64,000 nucleotides of DNA. Origin: Plotosus lineatus. Lineage: Eukaryota > Chordata > Actinopteri > Siluriformes > Plotosidae. The stretch covers positions 52,537,080 to 52,601,079 of the forward strand of contig CM045729.1 of NCBI GenBank assembly GCA_024760905.1, given 5' to 3'. Position 1 is the first letter of the stretch. Each line of letters starts with the position of its first letter. Below are positions 10,266 to 55,117 of the stretch, piece after piece. The translations under genes and the position numbers were made by a program. The notes beneath the pieces were generated by a model. That model was not told where the DNA came from, searched no databases, and saw only the letters and a program-made list of their open reading frames with translations.

Positions 10266-11180
10266 GAATCCTGTAAGATATATAACAATTATTTAAATAA
10301 GTTATCAAGAATCATTTTTGAAACAGTGATAATGGAAGTATATAACGATGTCTACGTTAAACTAGTGTTATGCTGACAGCAAATATTATTGAGAATATGA
10401 TAAAAATAATAATAAAGTAGGAACATCGATTTAGGAAATTGGATCCTTCCAGGACCCGCGGTGGTGGCGCCAAATATCTTTATCGAACGTACATTAGAGG
10501 GCGTGACGTACAACCAACGCCTTGACTTTGTACTCTCTCTTTCTCTCTCTCTCTCTCACACACACACATGACCATTTTTAAAAATCTGTTTATTTTGACA
10601 ATACAATATCCGTTAAAATTCCATAAAAGAATATCTATACTGTAATAAGAATATATTATAACAAAAAAAAAAAATCCCACAACAGTCTAAACCTGAGAGA
10701 AAAATAATTCAGCTACTTGTGTCTGTCTCTCAGCCCTCATAGACTATCAAACAGCAGTTAAAAGTAGTGAAATATCCACAGTTTTGGTGTGACTTGTGAA
10801 GAAGGCACTGAATGTTCAAAACATGGGGGGAATGAGGACTTAGAACCAAAGTCCACATATTACTTAAAAACAAACAAACAAAATAAAAAAAGCAAACAAC
10901 AAGAATGCAGTTGGACGTGTGGTGTGTTTTAAGGTTTAAGACAGTAATTATATTCCCACCATAATTTGAAAAAGAATTACAGTATATTCATGGCGTTTGA
11001 CAGGCACCCGTATGCAGAGTGAAATAAATATTTTATAATCTCATTTAAACAACTGAATATTTAATTGCTAAGTCCTTGCCCAGGGTCCCAGCAGAAGCAG
11101 CTTGAACCTCGGAAACAGACAGACAGACAGCATGAAGATAAGCAAATTCATGAGAAGTAAAACTTTTGTTTACATTATAA
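10266..11180. other. Intergenic, no gene seen
   Basis: AT-rich unique sequence with a CT/CA run near 10530-10570. No conserved frame. Confidence 0.5.
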
Positions 11181-11189
11181 GTCTTTTGC

Positions 11190-11560
11190 CAATCCACCAC
11201 AGAGACATACAATAAGAGATGAAAAGGCAAACTTACCCAGGCAAAAACGATGCTGGATTTGTTTTTCAGGGCCTTGATTCCTAAATCCTTTACCCAACCA
11301 TATACAAAGTCATTGTAGGTCTCTTTTCAGAGCTTTAATGTATTTTGCCTTAAAGAAGGAGGTCTGTGGCACCATTTATTTTGAGATAATCAGGGTACAC
11401 AATTGATAGATATTTATCCATTTCCAATGATAAATTATCGTGTCTAATGCTGAAAAGATTCTGAAATGATCCAGGTAGAATCTTGCACAGCAGTGACCAC
11501 TGTGGCTTGCTTGGCCCCCAAGTTGGCCCACCAAAAGTAAAATAAAACACAGTAAAAACA
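11190..11560 (-). pseudogene. Decayed coding-like fragment, identity unknown
   Basis: Reading right to left, one frame gives LSIVYPDYLKINGATDLLL, then a frame change gives TYNDFVYGWVKDLGIKALKN followed by KSSIVFAW and a donor-like TGG|gtaagt. A stop or frameshift lies between. It has protein-like composition but I do not recognise the family. It could be a dead exon, a pseudogene or an old transposon. Confidence 0.3.
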
Positions 11561-11607
11561 GACTGTGTGGTTACAACCCAGCAATTATTACATACCGATA
11601 TAAAGTT

Positions 11608-12096
11608 CTGGGATCCCTCACTTTCCGCAGTTATTTGGGCCCGAGATCCCCATGCGACCATCGAAATCCGAGAAGTAGGACCACCCCACCCAACCCCTCC
11701 CCTGACTGACTTATACATACATGTATGTGTATATAATATCAATCAATACATATTCAATGCTATAAATGCTTATAATAACAATTCAACATTACATAAGATG
11801 TAAATAAAATGTAAATACACACACATACAGATGCGCACGGACGCATGCAGATCCGCACCTCACAAGTAACATAAGTGAGCAGATGGGAGGATTTGGGTTG
11901 TTTTTTTGTTTGTTTTGTGTTGGTTTAGGGGTTTTTGTTTTTTTTTTGCACAATTGGCCTGTTTTGTGGCATTTTCTTGAACTTTTCCCCTTTTCTTAAA
12001 AAATGTCCTTATTTTTTTAATTCAATGAATATTTAAAAAAAAACACAATGCACTGGAGCCGCATGAATTGAAGTGCGAAGTAGTGAGGGATCCCTG
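11608..12096 (-). mobile_element. MITE-G copy 2, inverted, apparently complete
   Basis: Left GGGATCCCTCACTTTCCGCA and right GTAGTGAGGGATCCCTG followed by TA. Internal text such as TACATACATGTATGTGTATA and TGAATTGAAGTGCGAAGTAG is the reverse of 8636-9410. A (CT)n(TA)n microsatellite starts right at its right end. Confidence 0.82.
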
Positions 12097-12098
12097 TA

Positions 12099-12099
<1 letters not shown>

Positions 12100-12181
<82 letters not shown>
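12100..12181 (+). repeat. (CT)n(TA)n compound microsatellite
   Basis: About 12 CT units then about 29 TA units, filling exactly the gap between MITE-G copy 2 and the Tigger-like element at 12185. Confidence 0.95.
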
Positions 12182-12184
<3 letters not shown>

Positions 12185-12187
<3 letters not shown>

Positions 12188-13092
12188 TCGGCCCTCTACT
12201 TATGAAATTAATTCGTTCCAGTGCCTTTTTTGTAACCTGGAGATTTCGTAAGTAGAGGTGCAATTTACATGTAAAACACGTGATTCGTTCCAAGGCTCCC
12301 AAGACTACTCCATAAACCCTTTAAAAATTATAAAGGTACACCAATTTTGTATGAAATATGTGTGAAATATGTATTAAAAGTAAAAGAAAATTATTTACCT
12401 TTTTTTTTTAAATCTCTCGAACCACCCATGTGATGCTTTAAGGTCCGGTGGTTGCTGGTCTGAAGAACCGTCACCCCACCCTCCTTCACGAGGTCCTTAA
12501 ATATAGGGATTGCTTTTTCCGAAATAATCGCCTCCGTCACTGTATCTCCGCTTTTAAGATCTCCTTCTGTTTCAATATCGTCCCGATTGTAGAGAGGTTT
12601 CGGCCATATTCCTTTGCTATTTCGCTCAACCGCATCCCACTTTCATATTTTTTCATTATCTCCTGCTTCACTTTGATTGATAACGGAGTCAGCTTCTTCT
12701 TTTCGGTGTCACCAGGAATCACTTTCTTGGGGTCCATGATGGATAACGAAATATAACGCTGCAATAATCACTCTCAAAATAACTCATGAGCCAACAGTCT
12801 TGTTCAACTCTCCTTCACGCGTGTGACAAACAGGAAGTATGGGTACAGGAATGGGTACAGCTCAGCTCCCTCCTAGCCAATGGGAGGCCAGCAGGGCAGG
12901 ATGTTTGGAGACAGCCAATGAGAGAGCAACTTGCGCATTATTTGAATGGCGCGTTTGAATTTTTGAATGGCGTGTTTGGCGCTTTTCGTAAGAAGAGGTT
13001 GTTTTGTATACAGAGGACGAAAATTTAGGAAAATGTTTTTCGTAACCTGGATTTTTCGTATTCAGAGGTTTTCGTAAGTAGAGGGCTGACTG
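12185..13092 (-). mobile_element. Tigger-like element A1 with transposase N-terminus
   Basis: Inverted ends CAGTCGGCCCTCTACTTATG and AAGTAGAGGGCTGACTG. On the minus strand a short frame (12537-12734) encodes MDPKKVIPGDTEKKKLTPLS and MKKYESGMRLSEIAKEYGRN, the CENP-B/pogo-type helix-turn-helix N-terminus of Tigger transposases. The catalytic part is absent, so it is a non-autonomous deletion derivative. Homologous to 29405-30300. Confidence 0.85.
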
Positions 13093-13099
13093 TATATAC

Positions 13100-14040
13100 A
13101 TATATATTTTCAAACACTATCCAGATTCCATAGTCATTGTTTTAGAATGGTTTTGCTAAAATTTATTTCATAAAAAGACCAAAAAAAAGAAAAAAACCCA
13201 AATATGAAAACGTTTGCACTGGTTTGAAATAAAACCCCTGACTGCCTAAAGGTTGTATTAACATTCACAGCTTTGTCATATATATCTATCTATTTTTTTC
13301 TTTTGTCTGGCATTCCTGCAATTGGCATTATATGCATAATTTAAAACTTCTGTTCATAATATTTTGACAAGCAGTTCTTATATACAAATAGATACAGATG
13401 GTATTTGAAGGAATGCCAATAAATGTCATCCATTTTGTGCTGAGAGTGAAAACAAAGCATTCTGGACAAACCAAAGAGTTAATTTTATGTGCATCAAATA
13501 AACAACAAAAACATTTTTTTAATTAAGTCAACAGACAGGACCAATTAGGAAAACACAGTGGTTGCAGGTCATCCAGGGGTAGATGAGTTTGGTTACCTTT
13601 GGAACAGGTAACTTAACTGTTAAGTTTGCTTTATCCAAACTGGGTTTCATTGTTTGCAAGTGAATTTTGCAGTAATCATTGAAGGTCAAGGATACTACCT
13701 ACAATTTTTCAACAGCAAAAAATATTCTGTATATGTTCTGTTCAAGAAGTTAATTTACGGGTAGCCCCTTGGGATGGGCCATTTTTTTTTTTAAGGGGAT
13801 AAATGTTATGTTAACAACACAACACAAAACAGTGTTAACATAACACTTGAGAGCATCCAAGGACCTGTAGTCCATGAAGTTGCATTGTGTATAAACCCTT
13901 GCATGATATAGCACATCATCAATATGGCTAATGATGTGGCTAATGTATGATAATGAGTAGCACGGTCTCCAAACAATGCATGGCCGACTACAACGTGCTA
14001 ATAATTCATCATAGCATTATTGGTAGCAGGCTGCAGATAT
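13100..14040. other. Intergenic, no gene seen
   Basis: AT-rich unique sequence between the Tigger-like element and the MAP3K20 alpha 3'UTR. It holds an imperfect palindrome at about 13807-13848 (GTGTTAACATAACACTTG with TTATGTTAACAACACAAC), otherwise nothing. Confidence 0.45.
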
Positions 14041-14049
14041 TATGATAAA

Positions 14050-14504
14050 TTTATTTATAGTAAATATAATATAGGCTCTTACCAGCCGATTCTATCAGAT
14101 AGCAGAACATATCTGAAAATAACACTATGGGCCGTTCCGCTTGATCATTTTTCAAGTCTTTCATAAGACATGAACAGCAAACCAAGCCGATTTCTATTTC
14201 ATTTTTGAACGCAGCATTCTATGTCAAGTGACAGCAATATGCCTAGAAGGATATAACAGCTTGTTGACATTAGCATCTGATTTTTTTAAAAAGTGCTTAC
14301 CCAGCATAATAATTGTTTTTCCACATGCAGCCTCTGCAACACCGTACTCCACAGGTATGACATGACACCGATTACTGTATATCTATTCCATTCAATTGCA
14401 TTTGTTGTCTGTTATTTATACATTTTTTGAAAATGTTTTTTCTTTAGTATAATAATTATATTTCCTATTCCACATGTACACCTATGTATATAATGTAAAA
14501 ACCA
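14050..14504 (-). other. map3k20: MAP3K20 alpha 3'UTR (probable)
   Basis: AT-rich, no coding potential. An AATAAA on the minus strand lies at 14050-14055, about 450 bp after the stop. Another candidate is near 13160, so a longer UTR is possible. Confidence 0.45.
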
Positions 14505-47957
<33,453 letters not shown>

Positions 47958-48161
47958 TTAAAACACTCGGCTCTCCTGTACAGGCAGTAAGTAGGCAGAA
48001 AAAAAGGGGAGAGAAGCAGGCAAATTAGAGATGAAGTTGATTTGAGTCCCTGTGCGCAGTGACATCCAGGTCTGAGCTGCTCTTGTGTCTACTTCGGTAC
48101 CGTGGTAGAGCGGCACAGATAAAGATATATACAGTACACTCATCCACCCAGCACCTCATAC

Positions 48162-48201
48162 ACACACTCACTCACACACACACACAACACACACACACTC
48201 A

Positions 48202-48242
<41 letters not shown>
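48162..48242 (+). repeat. (CA)n-rich microsatellite upstream of MAP3K20 start
   Basis: CA and CACT units with interruptions, about 220-300 bp upstream of the ATG. Confidence 0.9.
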
Positions 48243-48244
48243 AT

Positions 48245-49305
48245 GCGGTTAGAGTTACAGGCAGTATGAGGTCACTGTGCTCTCACAGGAACATGTTTGA
48301 CTCTGGTGTCATGGGCTGTCTTAACTGCAAGAGACATTTGTGCCAATGGGGAGGGGATGAACTTCCAAAGCCAGAGGAAGACTCTATAAGTGACAGCAAA
48401 TGTTGGTGACTGTATATGTGAGAATATGAGCAGTCTGGACGACTATGAGTATGCATGTGATATTCCTCATCCATGTATACCCTTTACAGCTCATTGCTCG
48501 TACCCCCTTCTCCTTCAGCCACCCCAATCTAAGTGTGTGTGTCAGATTCAATTGTATACACCACAAAGGCTCTTGGCCATGGTTTAGGCCTGAGATATTC
48601 TTGGCATTCTGCCTGTTACAAGCTCATGTCAAACACAGTGCATGAATTTCCGAGATCACCAACCACCATGGGGAACCTGAGACTGTTCCAGAACATTCCC
48701 AACTACTCCAGATCAGCTTTAAATAACATACACACTCTTGTGTATTCAGTCTATGCATGTCTATCTGTGTTGTTTAAATTAATTATTTTATCAGAAGCAA
48801 ATTTTTTTAGATCCCATCTAAAAAAAAATCCACTGTATATCAAAAGTAAAGTTAAATGATGGCTTTTTAAAAAGCGTTTATCTTATAAAAAAATGAAGAC
48901 AATGATATCTGACAGTGTTGTAGGTGGTGGAGTGAGTCTTGTTGAAATCTTAAATTATGTGGTTAATTTAAAGCTGCGGTTTATAACACTTAATAGAGAT
49001 TGCAGGTCTACAACAATCATGTAATTTACTTGATAATATAAAAACTGCAATTCACAAAATTGATATGCAACAGATCTGAGCAGTTTCTTTGTGTAAGGTT
49101 TCTGTTTACATATTTCTGGTCCAGAAATGAAAGAACAAAGCTGCTCAACTGTGCTCTTTTGCAAACAACTTGAAAGAAGACAAAGACGCAAAGGAAGCGA
49201 TTCTTCAACAAGTAATGAATGTATTTGAAAATGCCAGCTTGTTGTCTTATTTATCTTCTAGACGCAAGGAAGGAAATACTTGGGGAATTCAAAAAGAAAA
49301 AATAA
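48245..49305. other. No gene seen
   Basis: Mostly unique sequence upstream of the MAP3K20 start. Short open frames on both strands do not resemble proteins. May lie in the first intron if the non-coding exon is near 53600. Confidence 0.45.
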
Positions 49306-49310
49306 GACTT

Positions 49311-49620
49311 GGTGGTTTCGTGGATAGGGCACAGGATCGCTGATCCTAAGGTTGGGGGTTCAAGTCCCCACAAGGTTGTCACTGTCCCCACAGTGCAGCT
49401 AACTGGGTTATCAAAGGCGGGCCATGTCTCTCACTGTCTATGGTGTGAGGCATGTAAAAGAACCATTGCTGACTTTCGTTAAAGAGAATGCTGCAAAGCC
49501 GTTGCTAAAGGGTTGTGACAGGAAGGGCATCCGATGTAAAAACCTATGCCAAATCAAATGTGCGAATCAGATGATTTGCTGTGGCGACTCCTGAGAAAGG
49601 GAAAAAGCCGGAAGAGGAGA
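49311..49620 (+). mobile_element. SINE S1 with tail A
   Basis: CTTGGTGGTTTCGTGGATAG, GGGGGTTCAAGTCCCCACAA, TGTCTATGGTGTGAGGC, GACAGGAAGGGCATCCGATG and GATTTGCTGTGGCGACTCCT. Confidence 0.87.
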
Positions 49621-49890
49621 TATGTATATAATAGCTGAATTGTTAGAGTGGTCAAATTGTTTTACTGCAGCCGATACAAGATCTAATAGCGTTCACTAAA
49701 TTCTGGAGAGTGGCTGTGTGGTGTTGTGTTGATTGAGCCACAACGGCATTACTAGCTTCAGTCAGTGATGTTTGGTAATGAGGCCTGATGCAAAATCGGT
49801 GGTCTAGGTCATCTCAAAGTTATTTATTGGAATTAGGTTCAGGGCTCTGTGCGGGATACTTGAGTTTTTCCACTCCAGTCCTGGAAACCA

Positions 49891-50507
49891 CTGGACTAGA
49901 CTAGACTGGAGCATGTGTGAATTAGACTAGACAAGACTGAAGCATGCATGGCCTAGACTAGACTAGACTGGAACATGAGTGGACTAGGCTAGAGTGGAGC
50001 ATGTGTGGACTAGATAGAAGCATGTGTGGACTAGACTTGACTGGAACATGAGTGGACTAGACTAGAGTGGAGCACATGTGGACTAGATAGAAGCATGTGT
50101 GGACTAATCTTGACTCGACTAGACTGAAAAATGTGTGAATTAGACGGGACAAGACTGGAACATGCATGGCCTAGACTGGACTAGACTGGAACACGTGTGA
50201 ACTAGACTAGGCTGGAACATGTGGGGATTAGACTAGATTGGAACATGTGTGAAGTAGACTAGGCTAGAATATGTGTGGACTACCCTAGATGAGATTGGAA
50301 CATGGATGCATTAGAGTAGATTAGACTGGAACATACATGGACGAAACTAGACTAGACTGGAATATGAGTGGACTAGACTAGAGTGGAACATGCGAGGACC
50401 AGAGAAGGCTGCAACATGTGCAGATTAGACTAGATTGGAACATGTGTGAAATAAACTTTACTTGACTGGAAAATGTGTGGACTAAACTAGACTAGACAAG
50501 ACGAGAC
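49891..50507 (+). repeat. Minisatellite, about 30-35 bp imperfect unit
   Basis: About 20 diverged tandem units built on CTAGACTGGAACATGTGTGG and ACTAGACTAGA. Unit length drifts. No reading frame is kept. It is the only long minisatellite in the window. Confidence 0.9.
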
Positions 50508-50509
50508 CT

Positions 50510-51670
50510 TTTAGTCCCAAGGAAGGGAAATCTTAATGTTACAGCATATAATTCTAGATTTTTGGATGTTTTCAGCTTCCGGGTAACAGTTTAGAAAACA
50601 TCGCATCACAACATTTATTTATTTTAGAGCCATATTAATTTTTTTTCAGATTTAATTAATTTTTTGTTCAGATCTTGCAGTGATGACAGGACAAATAAAC
50701 CACTCCATAAAGTGTACTTTGGTGACTGATTTCTGTGAAAAATGATTCCTCATGCTCCCCGATACACTCTTTTATAGTCGGATCCCATGGAAATCTGGCT
50801 TTGTCCTCCTCCAATATGCCCAAGTCAGGTAAGAAAAGATCAACTGATGGGACACTCTAGTCTTTCAGTAAATTCAAGCAGTAAACTGACTTAGATTTTT
50901 GACCATAAAACTTAACCTAAGCCTCAACTTAACCAACCACAATTGGTCCACCAACTCCAGTTCATAAAACTACCTCCAGAGACTTACATGGTGGCCATAA
51001 TGGGTGTGTTGCTTCTTGAGTGTCCATTTCTGTCCTGACACACCCATCACTCTGGAATAGGATAAATCTGCACTCTATACCCTTTCCGTTGCTCCAGAGT
51101 CCAATGTTTATGCCCTCTAGAAAAGTGAAAACTATTTCTGATTATTCTTAAAAATAAATGGTTTCTATAGCCACACAGCTGTTTAGTCCCAGTCTGTAAG
51201 GTTACATTGTCTTGTCTGTGTGGAAAAGCTCCTGCATTCAAAATTAAACACAGCTGTACATACTACTGTCAATTTAATACTTCAATTTCACCAACTGTTT
51301 AAGTGGTGCCATATCATGGTAAGTCAAGATTTTTTTTCCAACCACATTTCTTACATACAGTTGACAGCTCATCACTTTCCTTCCAGTTGACATTTTCACC
51401 CAATAACAATTAGCTCAGCAATCTCTATAGTTTCGTCCTAGTCTCCTTTACTGCTTGATTCAAATTTATACTTTGACCCTTCTGAACCATATTAATATCT
51501 TAGACAAGACCCTGAGATATGGATTTTGAAATGGTTGTTTGAAAAATGAGAAGCTACTCTCTACATCATTCAGAGTTTAAATTATTGATGTGAGCTGAAA
51601 CATATTAATAACTGCAGTAATTATTAAGTCAACAGCTCTTAAGTGACCAAACAGTGACTTTTTTGACAAA
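50510..51670. other. No gene seen
   Basis: Unique AT-rich sequence. Some phrases (near 51030-51110) look transposon-like but I cannot place them. Confidence 0.4.
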
Positions 51671-51672
51671 GC

Positions 51673-51673
51673 A

Positions 51674-51745
<72 letters not shown>

Positions 51746-51810
51746 ATTTATATATATATTTTATACATATATATATTATACATACATACATATATATATA
51801 TAATTATATA
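51673..51810 (+). repeat. (TA)n(GT)n compound microsatellite
   Basis: About 26 TA units, about 10 GT units, then further TA-rich text to about 51820. Confidence 0.93.
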
Positions 51811-51929
51811 TATATAATTTCTGTAATCTTACTCTTACAGGACCAATTTACTAATTTCACACAAAATGCTTGATTTTGCTATGTTAGCCTGTTCCTAAAG
51901 TTTCAAATCCTCCTGTTGTTACTCACTCA

Positions 51930-52240
51930 CTCACTCAATGACTCATTCATTTGGGGAACTGCTTCATGGTAATATCAGGGCCACACGTCTATTTCTGGGT
52001 AAGGCAGGATATACCCTAAACAGCTAGCCAAACCATGACAGGGCAATGCTCACAACCATTTATACATACTCCCATTCCCAACTAGGGGCAATTTGGAACA
52101 ACTATTTGGTCAAATGTGCATGTCTCTGGACCATGGGACAAGACCTGAGTACCCACGCAGAGGAAACACACACAGGCAGGGGAGAACATGCAAACCCCAC
52201 ACAGAAACACTCAAGCCCTGGACTCAAACCCAGGACCGCC
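51930..52240 (-). repeat. Classic teleost SINE
   Basis: Reverse orientation: GGGTTTGAGTCCAGGGCTTG, GTGTGGGGTTTGCATGTTCT and GTCCAGAGACATGCACATTT. After the 3' part it has CACTCACTCAATGACTCATT. Confidence 0.75.
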
Positions 52241-52394
52241 GTATTAATATTTATAATATTAATACATTATTTTAAATATTAAAATAGTCATAAATAAGAA
52301 TATTGTGCAAAAGTATCAGTCATGGGCTCGCCTAACATCTTGGTAGTGGAGGGGGAAAAGAGAATAAGTGATGTCACAGATCCTTATATATTAT

Positions 52395-52515
52395 GTGTGA
52401 GTGTTGGCCTGCGATGACATGGCGAGCTGTCCAAGGTGTACCCTGCCCTCGCCCAGAGTCGGCTGAAATGGGCACCAACGTTCCTAAGACCCAGGTTCAG
52501 AAAATGAATGACATA
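52395..52515 (+). repeat. SINE tail B fragment
   Basis: GATGACATGGCGAGCTGTCC, AAGGTGTACCCTGCCCTCGC, GTCGGCTGAAATGGGCACCA and TTCAGAAAATGAATGAC. Confidence 0.65.
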
Positions 52516-52519
52516 GTGA

Positions 52520-53439
52520 CCAATATCTGATAAAGAGAACAAAAACAAAGCATTCATCTGGACCAATTGTGCATTCATGTTACACAGCAAGTCTCTCTCT
52601 CTCTCTCTCTCTCTCTCCTCACAAGTCTATATTTAGCCCTGTAGTTGATCAGCATGGCTGCTCCACACATTTAGGATAATACAAGAGGGCAGATCGAGCT
52701 GTAGTACCCTGTCTCTGCTAAACCACTGTGGCAGAGGTCAAGGATAAATCTCACTATACATCCACCCTGAAGGGAATAAATCTGCATCTATGTAATGTCC
52801 ACTGCTGGCAGTTTTGTAAGACAAAAACTATTCTCAAAGGTAATAATAGCCCAAAGAGTCACTCCAGAGCAATGTGCCTGCGTATTAGTATGAGGTTGAC
52901 ACCAGGTCAAATGAATTTGAAAACAAAACTCAAACAGATCGGGCATCATCAGCAAGCTTATTAGGATTTTTTTTCTGGACGGCACATACCAAGCGCAGTC
53001 ACGTGACTGAAACTGGGGGGAAAAAAGAAAGTAAAAGCTCCCAATATGGTCCTGATGCTCCATCTCTACTGCACACTCATTTCTCTGTCTGGTTTCAGTA
53101 GTAAAGCGGATCTTTCAGAAACTCATAGTTCATTCTGGACTCTTTCGAATCTAAAACAAATAATTCTGCTGGAACCAGATGTGTGCAACATCTGATAGAA
53201 ATAAAGGCCAGGAGAACTGTGAGCTACCCTGGAATTTCACAGGTATATAAATGCAGATTTGTTCCCTTTGAGAATTTGTAATATTCTTCAGACCTGAGGA
53301 AATAACCTGTGATCTTTTCAGGAATTGGAAATTACGTAATTTACATAGATACAGATGTGCAGAGGCCGGCAGCAGACAACACACATAATCCAGTCGGAGC
53401 TGGTCAGTGAAGAATCTGAAAGAGGTGATATTACAGGAT
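52520..53439. other. No gene seen
   Basis: (CT)n at 52591-52617, otherwise unique sequence upstream of the candidate promoter. Possible regulatory content, not provable. Confidence 0.4.
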
Positions 53440-53770
53440 ATTGTTGTACACGTTTAATGCGATCACACTTTTCGTATCCGAACATTCCAAAACGAAGTCT
53501 ACGATTATAACGTCACTTCCTGAACACAAAAGTTGCACGAACGCGGTGTTAGGGATGCAAAGTAACAAAGTCATTTTAGTAACACACAGGACAAATGGTT
53601 GCATACCAGGTGTGGTCTCTCGGCAGCCTGTCCTCTCTGTAGGCTGAATGGACTTGTTTCACGGTTGTTAAAGGTCAGCACAGAGCATATGACACTCGCG
53701 ACTCGCCTTTCCGCCGGGAATTCACGTGTTGCACAACTACTTTCGTTTGGAAATGCCTAGAAACAGTATC
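53440..53770 (-). promoter_or_regulatory. map3k20: Candidate MAP3K20 promoter and non-coding first exon
   Basis: A patch richer in CpG than its surroundings, with a CRE-like AACGTCA next to an ETS-like ACTTCCTG (about 53508-53521) and CCGCCGGGAA near 53711. In transcript sense a possible exon of about 53607-53740 ends at the donor CACACCTG|gtatgc. Human MAP3K20 also begins with an untranslated exon, and the first coding exon here has an acceptor before its ATG. There is no transcript evidence. Confidence 0.33.
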
Positions 53771-53896
53771 TCTCTCTCTCTCCCTCTCTCTCTAACACAC
53801 ACACAGACACACACGCGTGGTAATGGCGCCACATGGTGGAGATAAGCGGTATTACATTTTTAATTATAGAAACAGATGTGCAGTAGACTTGGTGAG

Positions 53897-54352
53897 GCAG
53901 TGGTGGCCTGGTGGTAAAGGGCGTTGTATCGCTGATCCTGAGGTTGAGGGCTCGAGTCCCACTATGCACTATGCCTATACACTTCAGCACCTTTCTAGAG
54001 GCTTCTGTACTGTAACAGCTGATGACCAAAGAGCCACACCCTCAAGTGACAATTGCAGGAATTTTCTGGCCATCTCCCAGCCCTCCCATCATGTTCCAGA
54101 GGTTCACCAGTATCTTGTGCAGCTAACCGGATTATCAAAGGCCTGCCGTGTCTCTCACTGTCTATGGTGAGAGGTTCATGTAAAAGAACCATTGCTGACT
54201 TCTGTAAAGAGTAGCTGCACAGCTGTCAGTGTATTTCTGCCCCTTGCTAAAGAATTGTGTCAGGAAGGGCATCCGATGTAAAAACCTATATCAAATCAAA
54301 CATTCGAATCAGATGATTTTCTGCTGTGACCCCTGAAAAAAGGGTAAAAGGA
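53897..54352 (+). mobile_element. SINE S1 with tail A and a 130-bp insert
   Basis: Head GAGGCAGTGGTGGCCTGGTG, GGGCTCGAGTCCCACTATGC, then about 130 bp of foreign text (54000-54115), then AACCGGATTATCAAAGGCCT, body and GTCAGGAAGGGCATCCGATG. Confidence 0.8.
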
Positions 54353-54489
54353 AAAGATGTGCAAGTAGACTAGGGGTGCCCAGACCTCTTTGTGGTGATC
54401 TAGCTTTCTGAAGAAATTACAATACAGTACAACGCTCTGAGTGACTTAAAATTATCCTCTTTTTTTTCTTTTATAAGACTTTTAACTAA

Positions 54490-54605
54490 TTGTGTTAAGG
54501 GTCTTACTCAAGAGCCCAACAGTAGTGACAGTGGGGATTAAACTGCTGACCTTTGGATCAGTAGCTCGTCACCTTCACCCCTAAGCCACCACTGCTCCAA
54601 GACAT
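54490..54605 (-). repeat. tRNA-derived SINE head fragment
   Basis: Reverse: GGAGCAGTGGTGGCTTAGGG and ATCCAAAGGTCAGCAGTTTA, then GAGTAAGACCCTTAACACA, a common teleost SINE arrangement. Confidence 0.55.
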
Positions 54606-54708
54606 TAATTATGCTCATCTGAACGTCTAATCGTCTAATCCAATCAACATTGAAGACTTGGAAATGAAGCCTTAAAGCAATGATTGGATTTGTTAGTTGG
54701 ACCCCATT

Positions 54709-55022
54709 AGGTAGGTAAGGTAAAGTCTGTTGGGTTTTTACACCAGAGCCTCATGGCTCATCAGGCCGGTGCTTATCCCCAGTTTCCATAGCTTGAAGCG
54801 ACCAGGAGTTCAACTCCCCCTGGATGGGACACTCGTCCATCGCAGGTTACCTTCCCAGTATATTTTTACTGGTACCCATTTATACTGCTGGGGGAACAGA
54901 GGCACACTTGTGGTTGAGACCTTGCCCAGGGGTCTTAGCACAGTGAGGTTCTCAGTGGGATTCAAACTCACAACCTCCCAATCATGAGCGCAGCACCCTA
55001 ACCACTACACCACCGGCCCCTG
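54709..55022 (-). repeat. SINE S3 copy 2
   Basis: Same repeat as 2427-2737: reverse GGGGCCGGTGGTGTAGTGGT, GGTTGTGAGTTTGAATCCCA, AAGGTCTCAACCACAAGTGT, CTGATGAGCCATGAGGCTCT. Confidence 0.78.
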
Positions 55023-55117
55023 GACCCCATTAGGGCTGGTGTTAAAATCTTGAGGTGGATGCATTTCCAGGAGGCCATTGGCCGCCCTACTTTATACACA
55101 CTGCAACTGTAGCCCAA

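Noticed and set aside
8636..12096. A single 3.5-kb composite transposon carrying CDCA7 exon 1
   Set aside because: Each end belongs to its own complete MITE copy with two termini, so two independent insertions explain it better. Kept only as a promoter-bracketing observation.
49891..50507. CRISPR-like repeat array
   Set aside because: Units are diverged, abutting and of varying length, without constant repeats and unique spacers; a minisatellite in a vertebrate genome.
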